A stretch of DNA of 5,391 bases from Oceanospirillaceae bacterium. Lineage in GTDB: Bacteria > Pseudomonadota > Gammaproteobacteria > Pseudomonadales > Balneatricaceae. The stretch covers positions 36,675 through 42,065 of the forward strand of contig DPHD01000063.1 of the NCBI GenBank assembly GCA_003523085.1. The letters run 5' to 3'. Below, piece by piece: positions 1-5,391 of the stretch (position 1 is its first letter; every line of letters starts with the position of its first letter). Made by a program: the position numbers and the translations under genes. The notes beneath the pieces are model-generated. The model was not told where the DNA came from. It saw nothing but the letters and a program-made list of their open reading frames with translations, and made no database searches.

Positions 1-67
1 TTAGTAGAGTTTTAGTCGTGCTGTTGCTCAGGTATGAAACAGCCGTCTTTATTAGTTTAGGCAATGC

Positions 68-74
68 AGAGGAG
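68..74 (+). promoter_or_regulatory. Ribosome binding site of cspD
   Basis: AGAGGAG lies six bases before ATG 81, a strong Shine-Dalgarno match at good spacing. It decides the start of cspD in favour of ATG 81 over the upstream GTG at 18 in the same open frame. Confidence 0.8.
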
Positions 75-80
75 TATGGC

Positions 81-311
81 ATGCAAGCAGGTAGGGTGAA
101 ATGGTTCAATAATGCAAAGGGTTATGGGTTTATCGTTTCAAACGATGATGAAAACCAAGACCTGTTCGCGCATTATTCGGCTATTCAGAGTCACGGGTAT
201 CGAAGCTTAAGAGCAGGGCAAGAGGTGGACTTTGAGTTAACAGACGGCCCCAAAGGGCCACAGGCCGTTAACATTGTATTACGGCCTAATGTTGAAGCGG
301 ATATTAATTAA
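81..311 (+). CDS. cspD: CspD-type cold-shock-domain protein
   Basis: This encodes a 76-residue single-domain cold-shock protein that binds single-stranded nucleic acid in the cytoplasm. Seen in the sequence: the start VKWFNNAKGYGFI (residues 6-18) contains the RNP1 motif KGYGFI, and LFAHY (28-32) is the RNP2-like motif. The stretch FAHYSAIQ..GYRSL.AGQ (29-47) and GPKGPQA (56-62) match E. coli CspD rather than CspA, which has a different RNP2 region. E. coli CspD is 74 residues and is known to inhibit DNA replication in stationary phase; that role is transferred here by homology. The frame is open to the left edge of the window, and a GTG at 18 would add 21 residues. These are hydrophobic and unlike the family, whereas ATG 81 has a good ribosome binding site and gives the family length. 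The usual neighbours icd and clpS/clpA are not next to it on the visible side. A paralogue with another role cannot be excluded. Confidence 0.93.
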   Translation: MQAGRVKWFNNAKGYGFIVSNDDENQDLFAHYSAIQSHGYRSLRAGQEVDFELTDGPKGPQAVNIVLRPNVEADIN

Positions 312-312
312 T

Positions 313-343
313 TTAACACCCATGCCATTGCGCTCGATATAAG
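313..343 (+). promoter_or_regulatory. Possible sigma70-type promoter for rluE
   Basis: TTAACA (313-318) matches the -35 consensus at 5 of 6 positions and TATAAG (338-343) matches the -10 consensus at 5 of 6. The 19-base spacer is longer than the ideal 17, so this is only a candidate. A second -10-like hexamer, GATAAT (345-350), also matches 5 of 6 but has no -35 partner at the right distance. The -10 element lies inside the left arm of the inverted repeat at 335-366. rluE must be transcribed either from here or by read-through from cspD. Confidence 0.25.
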
Positions 344-366
344 GGATAATAGGGTCGCTTATATCG
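335..366. repeat. Perfect 9-bp inverted repeat between cspD and rluE
   Basis: CGATATAAG (335-343) is repeated as its exact reverse complement CTTATATCG (358-366), with a 14-base spacer. No T-run follows on either strand and the arms are mostly A/T, so it is not a typical Rho-independent terminator. It could be a transcript hairpin after cspD, an operator overlapping a promoter for rluE, or chance in A/T-rich DNA. The repeat itself is certain; its function is inference. Confidence 0.55.
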
Positions 367-429
367 TCAGTGGCCTAGTTTAGTTTCAATTGTTTGCTGG
401 CCCAACAATCCATAGGACTACAGGGAAAT

Positions 430-981
430 ATGCAAGCTTCCAACATCCTCGTTTTTAACAAGCCGTTTAAGGTTTTGAGTCAGTTTAAGGATCAAGACGG
501 GCGCGCCACCATGGCCGACTATATCGATGCCCCAGGGTTTTATGCTGCAGGTCGCTTAGACTACGACTCTGAGGGTTTAATGGTTCTCACCAATGATGGC
601 CAACTGCAGCAAAAAATCGCCAACCCTAAACATAAGCTGGAAAAAACCTATTGGGTGCAAATTGAAGGTCGGGCCGACGAAGCTCAACTAAAACAGCTGC
701 GCGCAGGCCCGGTGCTCAAAGACGGACCTACTCGCCCTGCAAAAGTGAGGCCTTTAGGCGGTGAAGTGAATAAATTGTGGCCTAGAGTGCCCCCCATTAG
801 ACAGCGCGAAGACAAACCTACGCAGTGGTTAGAGATACGTATTAGTGAGGGCAGAAATCGACAAGTCCGACGTATGACAGCGGCAGTTGGCCTACCCACT
901 TTACGTTTGGTTCGGATTGCCGTGGGCCCGTGGCGCTTGAAAGGTTTGGATGTAGGCCTTTGGCGCTACGACAAGGCCTAA
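430..981 (+). CDS. rluE: 23S rRNA pseudouridine synthase RluE
   Basis: The 183-residue product belongs to the RsuA/RluB/RluE/RluF family of pseudouridine synthases. E. coli RluE converts U2457 of 23S rRNA, near the peptidyl-transferase centre, to pseudouridine. Seen in the sequence: FNKPFKVLSQF (9-19), the catalytic motif AAGRLDYDSEG (39-49) with the predicted nucleophile Asp44, the RluE-typical LWPRVPPIR (116-124), and the C-terminal family motif EGRNRQVRRMTA (140-151). There is no N-terminal S4 RNA-binding domain, which RsuA, RluB and RluF carry, and this supports RluE. It lacks most of the roughly 30-residue basic N-terminal tail of E. coli RluE (217 residues). ATG 430 was chosen because AGGGA (422-426) precedes it and the homology begins right after it; a TTG at 394 would add 12 unconvincing residues. 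Its stop overlaps the convergent moaE stop by 4 bases. Confidence 0.93.
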   Translation: MQASNILVFNKPFKVLSQFKDQDGRATMADYIDAPGFYAAGRLDYDSEGLMVLTNDGQLQQKIANPKHKLEKTYWVQIEGRADEAQLKQLRAGPVLKDGPTRPAKVRPLGGEVNKLWPRVPPIRQREDKPTQWLEIRISEGRNRQVRRMTAAVGLPTLRLVRIAVGPWRLKGLDVGLWRYDKA

Positions 982-1445
982 TCACCCTGCCAGCGCTGTT
1001 GCGCTAATTGATCGCTAGCTTTAGCTTGGACCCAGCTCTTGCCAAGGGCTGTGATTTCGGCTTTCCAGAAGGGCGCATCCTGCTTCAAGTAGTCCATAAC
1101 AAATTCACAGGCGGAAAAAGCGTCACTGCGGTGGCGAGAAGCCACCCCCACCAATACAATTTGATCGTTACTATTGAGGCGCCCCACCCGGTGCACCAAA
1201 TGGACACCTTCCAATGGCCAGCGTTGGTGGGCCCGTGTGACGATTTGCTGCAGGCAGGTTTCGGTCATGCCTGGATAATGGTCTAGTTGCATGGCCTCCA
1301 CGTGGGCATCATCTAGATCCCTCACTAAGCCAACAAACAAAACCGCCGCACCGGTACCGGCTGGGTTAATTTGCAACAAGCTCTGGTAGTGATGGTTGAT
1401 ATCAAAATCGGCTTCTTGGATGACAATCAGGTCAGCATTTTTCAT
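978..1445 (-). CDS. moaE: Molybdopterin synthase catalytic subunit MoaE
   Basis: This encodes the large subunit of molybdopterin synthase. With the thiocarboxylated small subunit MoaD, it converts cyclic pyranopterin monophosphate to molybdopterin in the cytoplasm. The 155 residues compare with 150 in E. coli. Seen in the sequence: FVGLVRD (37-43), LDHYPGMTE (54-62), HRVGRL (85-90), SRHRSDAF (103-110) and MDYLKQDAPFWKAE (117-130). Arg42, His105, Arg106, Lys121 and Lys128 align with the E. coli active-site residues Arg39, His103, Arg104, Lys119 and Lys126, so the enzyme looks intact. ATG 1445 is the only reasonable start: a stop lies in frame shortly upstream, and no clear Shine-Dalgarno precedes it. 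No moaD, moaA, moaC or mog gene is visible, so it is separated from its pathway. It is convergent with rluE and divergent from mnmA. The 92-residue open frame on the other strand (1008-1286) is a shadow of it. Confidence 0.95.
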   Translation of the reverse strand: MKNADLIVIQEADFDINHHYQSLLQINPAGTGAAVLFVGLVRDLDDAHVEAMQLDHYPGMTETCLQQIVTRAHQRWPLEGVHLVHRVGRLNSNDQIVLVGVASRHRSDAFSACEFVMDYLKQDAPFWKAEITALGKSWVQAKASDQLAQQRWQGD

Positions 1446-1549
1446 AGGACTAATAATTCTCGCTATATCACTTTAAGCCTAGGCGTGGGCCCTTGGTTCG
1501 GTTAAAATTAGGGCCGTAAATAAATGTAGTTTATCGCTTGACCAAATCT
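1446..1549. promoter_or_regulatory. Divergent moaE/mnmA intergenic region
   Basis: These 104 bases must hold the start signals of moaE (leftward) and probably of the mnmA operon (rightward). On the + strand, TAAAAT (1503-1508) matches the -10 consensus at 5 of 6 positions but has no good -35 at the right distance. TTGGTT (1493-1498) could be a -35, paired with the poor A/T-rich -10 around 1516-1522. The 8-bp palindrome GCCTAGGC lies at 1477-1484. No strong Shine-Dalgarno precedes either gene. The presence of promoters is inferred from gene layout, and none is placed with confidence. Confidence 0.3.
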
Positions 1550-2647
1550 ATGAGTGTTACCACACCCACACGCGTTATTGTCGGCATGTCCGGCGGAGTT
1601 GACTCGTCTGTTTCCGCTTTATTGCTCATGCAGCAAGGGTACCATGTTGAAGGCCTGTTCATGAAGAACTGGGACGAAGATGATGGCACAGAATACTGCA
1701 CCGCAAAACAAGATCTAGCTGATGCCCAATCCGTTTGTGATACATTGGGTATACACCTTCACGCTGCTAACTTTGCTGCAGAGTACTGGGACAACGTGTT
1801 TGAGCACTTTTTAGCCGAATACAAAGCCGGCCGCACGCCCAATCCAGACATTCTCTGTAATCGAGAAATTAAATTCAAAGCCTTTTTACACTATGCCAAA
1901 ACCTTAGGTGCTGATTTTATTGCCACGGGTCACTATGTACAACGTCGCGGTGAAGGCCTTGAGTGCCAATTGATCAAGGGTTTAGACACCAACAAAGATC
2001 AAAGTTATTTTTTACACGCCATTGGCGCTGCCGAAGTGGGTCTAACCCTGTTCCCTATTGGTGCTATGCAAAAACCACAGGTTAGAGCACTGGCCGAACA
2101 ACACGGTTTGGCCAACCACGCTAAAAAAGACAGTACGGGCATTTGTTTTATCGGAGAACGACGCTTTAAAGACTTTTTGCAGCAATACCTGCCGGCACAA
2201 CCTGGCAAGATCGAAACCGTAGATGGGGATGTCATTGGCGACCATCAGGGTTTGATGTATCACACCATCGGCCAACGCCAAGGCTTAGGTATTGGTGGCT
2301 TGGCCAACTACAATGAGTCGGCTTGGTATGTGGTTGATAAAGACCTCGAGCGTAATCGGCTTATTGTCACTCAGGGTAAAAACCACCCCCGCCTGTTTAA
2401 ACCCACCCTCACCTGTCAACAACTGATGTGGGTTGATGGTCTAGGTCCCGACTTGAGCCAAGGTCAAAGCGTCTCACTTATGGCCAAGATACGTTACCGC
2501 CAGGATGATCAAGCCTGCCACATAACGGCACTTGACGACGGCCAGCTTAAAGTGGTGTTTGATACCCCCCAACGCGCCGTAACACCGGGTCAATCCATTG
2601 TTTTTTATGATGCCGATATCTGTTTAGGAGGCGCGGTCATTGATTAG
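1550..2647 (+). CDS. mnmA: tRNA-specific 2-thiouridylase MnmA
   Basis: MnmA (also TrmU) puts sulfur on C2 of the wobble uridine U34 in tRNAs for Lys, Glu and Gln. It uses ATP to adenylate the base and takes persulfide sulfur from the IscS-Tus relay. Seen in the 365-residue product (E. coli has 368): the PP-loop SGGVDSS (14-20), the MKNWDEDDG segment (38-46), NPDILCN (98-104) with Asp100 and Cys103, ATGHY (125-129), NKDQSYFL (148-155), STGICFIGER (195-204) with Cys199, and GLMYHTIGQRQGLGIGG in the central domain. Cys103 and Cys199 match the E. coli catalytic pair Cys102 and Cys199. ATG 1550 gives an N-terminus like E. coli (M-S-x-T); a TTG at 1538 in the same frame would add four residues. Neither start has a clear Shine-Dalgarno. 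It is the first gene of the mnmA-hflD-purB-roxA run, and its last 8 bases overlap hflD. Confidence 0.97.
   Translation: MSVTTPTRVIVGMSGGVDSSVSALLLMQQGYHVEGLFMKNWDEDDGTEYCTAKQDLADAQSVCDTLGIHLHAANFAAEYWDNVFEHFLAEYKAGRTPNPDILCNREIKFKAFLHYAKTLGADFIATGHYVQRRGEGLECQLIKGLDTNKDQSYFLHAIGAAEVGLTLFPIGAMQKPQVRALAEQHGLANHAKKDSTGICFIGERRFKDFLQQYLPAQPGKIETVDGDVIGDHQGLMYHTIGQRQGLGIGGLANYNESAWYVVDKDLERNRLIVTQGKNHPRLFKPTLTCQQLMWVDGLGPDLSQGQSVSLMAKIRYRQDDQACHITALDDGQLKVVFDTPQRAVTPGQSIVFYDADICLGGAVID
2626..2631 (+). promoter_or_regulatory. Ribosome binding site of hflD inside mnmA
   Basis: A perfect AGGAGG lies eight bases before the TTG at 2640, inside the last codons of mnmA (the Leu-Gly-Gly region). No ATG or GTG in the hflD frame lies at a suitable distance, so this site supports the unusual TTG start. 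Confidence 0.8.
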
Positions 2648-3281
2648 TCGTTTAAATTCCAATCAAGAACGTGTGCTGGCCCTGGCAGCGGTTGTTCAAG
2701 CGGCAGCCTTGGTACATCAGGTGGCAAGCACGGGTAAAGCAGATGAAGACGCTAGCCGCACGTGCCTGGCATCCTTATTTGTCACCTCACCAGAATCAAC
2801 TGAAGATGTGTTTGGTGGCGACCAAGCGGTGCAAAATTTACGTTTAGGTTTAGAAACCCTCAAGTCTATTTTGGACCAAGACCAAAGCGTGGCCGCACGG
2901 GAAATCACCCGGTACGTATTGGGCCTAACCCACTTACAAGCAAAGCTGCGTAAGCGCCCTAAAATGCTTGACGCAATAAGCCAACAGTTAAGCCACAGCC
3001 AACGTCAAGTGGACCTATATGACCTCACCCACGCTAACGTGTTGGCCAGTGTGGCGGAAACCTACTCGACCACCTTAAGTAGCTTTCATTTCCGTATTCA
3101 GGTCACCGGCAACCCCACCTATTTGCAGCAGCCGATGAATACCAATCGCGTGCGCAGTTATTTGTTAGCCGGTATTCGTGCAACCACTTTATGGCGCCAA
3201 GTGGGTGGCCGAAAATGGCAACTGGTATTGTTTAAAAATTCTTTGCAGCGCGAACTAAATGCACTGCTCAATCAGCTCTAA
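2640..3281 (+). CDS. hflD: HflD homologue (high-frequency lysogenization protein)
   Basis: The 213-residue product has the same length as E. coli HflD (YcfC). HflD is a mostly helical, membrane-associated protein known for binding the phage lambda CII activator and affecting its stability; its normal cellular role is not settled. Seen in the sequence: VFGG (57-60), NLRLGLETL (66-74), the ITRYVLGL segment (about 89-96), RIQVTGNPTYLQQP (151-164), and LLAGIRATTLWRQVGG (174-189), all conserved blocks of the family. There is no signal peptide or transmembrane segment. The TTG start at 2640 is supported by a perfect AGGAGG and overlaps the mnmA reading frame by 8 bases, so translation is probably coupled to mnmA. 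The mnmA-hflD-purB order is the same as in E. coli and Pseudomonas, which confirms identity. purB follows 19 bases downstream. Confidence 0.93.
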   Translation: MISRLNSNQERVLALAAVVQAAALVHQVASTGKADEDASRTCLASLFVTSPESTEDVFGGDQAVQNLRLGLETLKSILDQDQSVAAREITRYVLGLTHLQAKLRKRPKMLDAISQQLSHSQRQVDLYDLTHANVLASVAETYSTTLSSFHFRIQVTGNPTYLQQPMNTNRVRSYLLAGIRATTLWRQVGGRKWQLVLFKNSLQRELNALLNQL

Positions 3282-3300
3282 TCCAACCTAGGACCAAGTT

Positions 3301-4668
3301 ATGGACTTATCGTCAATTTCCGCTCTTTCACCTGTTGATGGCCGTTACGGTAGTAAAACCGCCTCATTGCGCCCCTACTTTAGCGAATTCGGCTTAATCT
3401 ATAATCGCGTGCTGGTGGAAGTACGTTGGCTGCAACGCTTAGCGCAGCACCCACAAATTACTGAAGTGGCGCCCTTAAGTGCCACCGCCAACGCCTTACT
3501 TGAAGCTTTAGTCGACAATTTTGACGAAGCCGCAGCACAGCGGGTTAAAGACATTGAAAGTACCACTAATCACGATGTGAAAGCCGTGGAGTACTACATT
3601 AAGGAACAGTTTGCCGACAACGCAGAATTACAGGCAATTAATGAGTACGTGCACTTTGCCTGCACCTCGGAAGACATCAACAACTTGTCCCATGGCCTGA
3701 TGCTCAAACAAGGTTTTGAGCAAGTGATAGTGCCAGAAATGACTCAAGTGCTAGAGCAGATTAGAGGTTTGGCGCATACCTACCAAAATCAGCCGATGTT
3801 ATCGCGTACCCATGGTCAAACGGCATCGCCGTCGACCCTTGGCAAAGAGATGGCTAACGTCGCCGCTCGTTTACAACGCCAACTCAAGCAAATCCAACAG
3901 GTTGAGTTATTAGGTAAAATAAATGGTGCCGTGGGTAACTACAATGCACATTTGAGCGCTTACCCAGAAATTGATTGGCAAACCAACGCACAGATTTTTG
4001 TGGAGAGCTTAGGCCTGTCTTGGAACCCCTACACCACTCAAATCGAGCCCCATGATTACATTGCCGAATTGTTTGACGCCGTAGCGCGTTTTAACACCAT
4101 TCTGTTGGATTTTGATCGCGATATCTGGGGTTACATCTCCATGGGCTTTTTCAAACAAAAGACCATTGCTGGCGAAATTGGTTCTTCTACCATGCCCCAC
4201 AAAGTGAACCCCATCGACTTTGAAAACTCGGAAGGTAACCTTGGCCTTGCCAATGCCATCTTGCAACATCTAGCCACTAAGCTGCCTGTTTCACGCTGGC
4301 AGCGCGACCTAACAGACTCTACGGTATTACGTAACTTGGGTGTTGGCCTGGCCCACAGCCTAATTGCCTACCAGTCAACGCTCAAGGGTATCAGCAAGCT
4401 CGAACTTAACGCAGCGCGTTTAGACGCTGACTTAGACAACGCTTGGGAAGTACTTGCGGAACCCATTCAAACCGTTATGCGTCGCTACGCCATTGAAGAA
4501 CCGTACGAAAAACTCAAAGCCTTAACACGAGGCAAAAGCATTGATGCCACCATCATGGCTGAATTCATCGATACCCTTGAGCTACCACAGCAGGTTAAAG
4601 ACGAATTAAAGAAACTCACGCCAGCCAACTATATTGGCAATGCAGTCGCTCAGGCAGCGGCGATTTAA
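3301..4668 (+). CDS. purB: Adenylosuccinate lyase PurB
   Basis: PurB acts twice in purine synthesis: it splits SAICAR to AICAR plus fumarate, and adenylosuccinate to AMP plus fumarate. It is a cytoplasmic homotetramer of the fumarase/aspartase superfamily. The 455 residues compare with 456 in E. coli, and the match is close along the whole length. Seen in the sequence: LSPVDGRYG (9-17), TTNHDVKAVEYY in the first third, HFACTSEDINNLSH, SRTHGQ (168-173) with the predicted general acid His171, and the superfamily signature GSSTMPHKVNP (294-304) with Ser295, the catalytic serine known in E. coli. Near the end, EVLAEPIQTVMRRY and TPANYIG are typical of the long gammaproteobacterial form. ATG 3301 follows TAGGA (3289-3293) at a 7-base spacing. 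It is the third gene of the run. Codons 62-67 contain a weak PurR-box-like sequence (see findings). No damage is visible. Confidence 0.98.
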   Translation: MDLSSISALSPVDGRYGSKTASLRPYFSEFGLIYNRVLVEVRWLQRLAQHPQITEVAPLSATANALLEALVDNFDEAAAQRVKDIESTTNHDVKAVEYYIKEQFADNAELQAINEYVHFACTSEDINNLSHGLMLKQGFEQVIVPEMTQVLEQIRGLAHTYQNQPMLSRTHGQTASPSTLGKEMANVAARLQRQLKQIQQVELLGKINGAVGNYNAHLSAYPEIDWQTNAQIFVESLGLSWNPYTTQIEPHDYIAELFDAVARFNTILLDFDRDIWGYISMGFFKQKTIAGEIGSSTMPHKVNPIDFENSEGNLGLANAILQHLATKLPVSRWQRDLTDSTVLRNLGVGLAHSLIAYQSTLKGISKLELNAARLDADLDNAWEVLAEPIQTVMRRYAIEEPYEKLKALTRGKSIDATIMAEFIDTLELPQQVKDELKKLTPANYIGNAVAQAAAI

Positions 4669-4671
4669 TTG

Positions 4672-5391
4672 ATGCACACCTCTAGCCTCGCTGGCGCTCC
4701 AAACTTAGCGCCATTGACTCAGTTAGGCGATTTAAGCCTAGCTGAATTTGTAGCTGATTACTGGCAGCAAAAGCCAGTATGTATTCGTAACGCAATCAGC
4801 TTAGACCAACCGCTCATTGCAGTGGATGAGCTGGCAGGCTTAGCCTTGGAAGCAGAAGTTGAGTCTCGACTAATCGAAAACCAAGGCAGCATTGCCGACT
4901 GGCAAGTGATTCATGGGCCGTTAAGCGAAGCTGATTTTAATAAAGAACGTGACTTTCCTTGGACTCTACTAGTGCAAGGCGTGGATTGTTTTGTGCCACA
5001 GGTACACGACTTTTTGGCTAAGTTTCGTTTTTTACCCAGCTGGCGTTTAGATGACCTCATGATCAGTTACGCTACTCAGGGCGCTGGTGTAGGCGCTCAT
5101 TACGACCGCTACGATGTGTTCTTAATTCAAGGTGAAGGCCAACGCCAATGGCAAGTAGGCCAAACCTGTAGCGAAAACTCAGCCCTTATGGCCCATGATC
5201 AATTGTGTTTATTAGACCAGTTTGAGTTACAGCAAGAATTTACCCTTAACCCCGGTGATTTGCTCTATATTCCACCGTTAGTGGCGCATAAAGGCACTGC
5301 CATTAGTGATCATTGCGTCACCTATTCGGTGGGTTTTCGCTCACCTTCCCACAGTGATGTAATCTCCGGTTTTGCCGATGAGCGCAATCTA
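4672..5391 (+). CDS. roxA: Ribosomal protein uL16 arginine hydroxylase RoxA (partial)
   Basis: This encodes a JmjC-type Fe(II)/2-oxoglutarate oxygenase (YcfD/RoxA), which in E. coli hydroxylates Arg81 of ribosomal protein uL16. The first 240 residues are present, and the frame runs off the window with no stop; E. coli YcfD has 373. Seen in the sequence: AEFVADYWQQKP near the start, DELAGLALEAEVESRL in the first third, WRLDDLMISY before the core, and GVGAHYDRYDVFLIQG with metal ligands His143 and Asp145. The third ligand is predicted as His206 (VAHKG), and NPGDLLYIPP lies before it. Arg158 (GEGQRQW) aligns with the E. coli arginine thought to bind 2-oxoglutarate. The metal ligands are offset by 18 from E. 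coli, so the N-terminus is longer, as in Pseudomonas-type proteins. The C-terminal dimerization and winged-helix parts are missing only because the window ends. It starts 3 bases after purB, in the same frame, without a clear Shine-Dalgarno, which suggests translational coupling. Confidence 0.93.
   Translation, partial: MHTSSLAGAPNLAPLTQLGDLSLAEFVADYWQQKPVCIRNAISLDQPLIAVDELAGLALEAEVESRLIENQGSIADWQVIHGPLSEADFNKERDFPWTLLVQGVDCFVPQVHDFLAKFRFLPSWRLDDLMISYATQGAGVGAHYDRYDVFLIQGEGQRQWQVGQTCSENSALMAHDQLCLLDQFELQQEFTLNPGDLLYIPPLVAHKGTAISDHCVTYSVGFRSPSHSDVISGFADERNL

Noticed and set aside
24..53. Possible cspD promoter TTGCTC with TTTATT 18 bases on
   Set aside because: Only 3 of 6 and 4 of 6 consensus matches; comparable pairs arise easily by chance, so it was not annotated.
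18..80. N-terminal extension of cspD from GTG 18, since the frame is open to the window edge
   Set aside because: The added residues are hydrophobic and unlike the family, and ATG 81 has a strong ribosome binding site and gives the normal length.
684..899. Open frame of 71 residues on the - strand inside rluE
   Set aside because: Shadow of the rluE reading frame with no recognisable features.
992..1005. Hairpin AGCGC-TGTT-GCGCT as a terminator for rluE or moaE
   Set aside because: The stem is only 5 bp, it lies inside moaE coding sequence, and no T-run follows on either strand.
1008..1286. Open frame of 92 residues on the + strand
   Set aside because: It is fully antisense to the well-conserved moaE, shows no family motif and has no ribosome binding site.
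411..1452. Ten-base direct repeat CATAGGACTA at 411-420 and 1443-1452, near the rluE and moaE starts
   Set aside because: Several 10-base repeats are expected by chance in a window of this length, and the flanks differ.
1477..1484. Palindrome GCCTAGGC upstream of mnmA as an operator
   Set aside because: An 8-bp palindrome that does not extend outward is too short to support a site.
2005..2281. Two overlapping - strand open frames inside mnmA
   Set aside because: Both are antisense to conserved mnmA codons and have no domain or start signal.
4009..4269. Open frame of 86 residues on the - strand inside purB
   Set aside because: It lies opposite the most conserved part of purB, including the signature motif, and is explained by purB coding constraint.

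Overview
The window is a compact stretch of core chromosome from a gammaproteobacterium. Every protein is clearly homologous to, and close in length to, an Escherichia coli or Pseudomonas housekeeping protein. Base composition is near even, and TTA/TTG leucine codons are common. With no purB-adjacent phoPQ, this suggests a marine-type or otherwise non-enteric gammaproteobacterium (Oceanospirillales, Alteromonadales or Cellvibrionales-like). The genus cannot be fixed from what is visible. I see no insertion sequence, phage gene, CRISPR array, tRNA or rRNA.

Layout from left to right: cspD (81-311, +), a CspD-type cold-shock-domain protein; a 118-base gap with a perfect 9-bp inverted repeat and a possible promoter; rluE (430-981, +), a 23S rRNA pseudouridine synthase; moaE (978-1445, -), the large subunit of molybdopterin synthase, convergent with rluE and overlapping its end by 4 bases; a 104-base divergent intergenic region; then a tight co-directional run mnmA (1550-2647), hflD (2640-3281), purB (3301-4668) and roxA/ycfD (4672 to the window edge, cut off). 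No gene-free stretch exceeds 300 bases; the two longest gaps are 312-429 and 1446-1549.

mnmA, hflD, purB and roxA are very probably one transcription unit. mnmA and hflD overlap by 8 bases, hflD and purB are 19 bases apart, purB and roxA are 3 bases apart, and no terminator is visible between them. The common theme is translation and its raw materials. RluE modifies 23S rRNA near the peptidyl-transferase centre, MnmA thiolates the wobble U34 of certain tRNAs, RoxA hydroxylates an arginine of ribosomal protein uL16, and PurB makes AMP and the purine intermediate AICAR. HflD has no settled housekeeping role. CspD is known in E. coli as a stationary-phase inhibitor of DNA replication. MoaE is the functional outlier.

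Compared with the E. coli order as I know it (icd / rluE-nudJ-mnmA-hflD-purB-phoP-phoQ-roxA), three things differ: moaE sits inverted where nudJ would be, phoPQ is absent so purB abuts roxA, and cspD rather than icd flanks rluE. I found no convincing new biological system. The points worth a second look are the inverted repeat before rluE, the moaE insertion, and the coupled, unusual translation starts in the operon.
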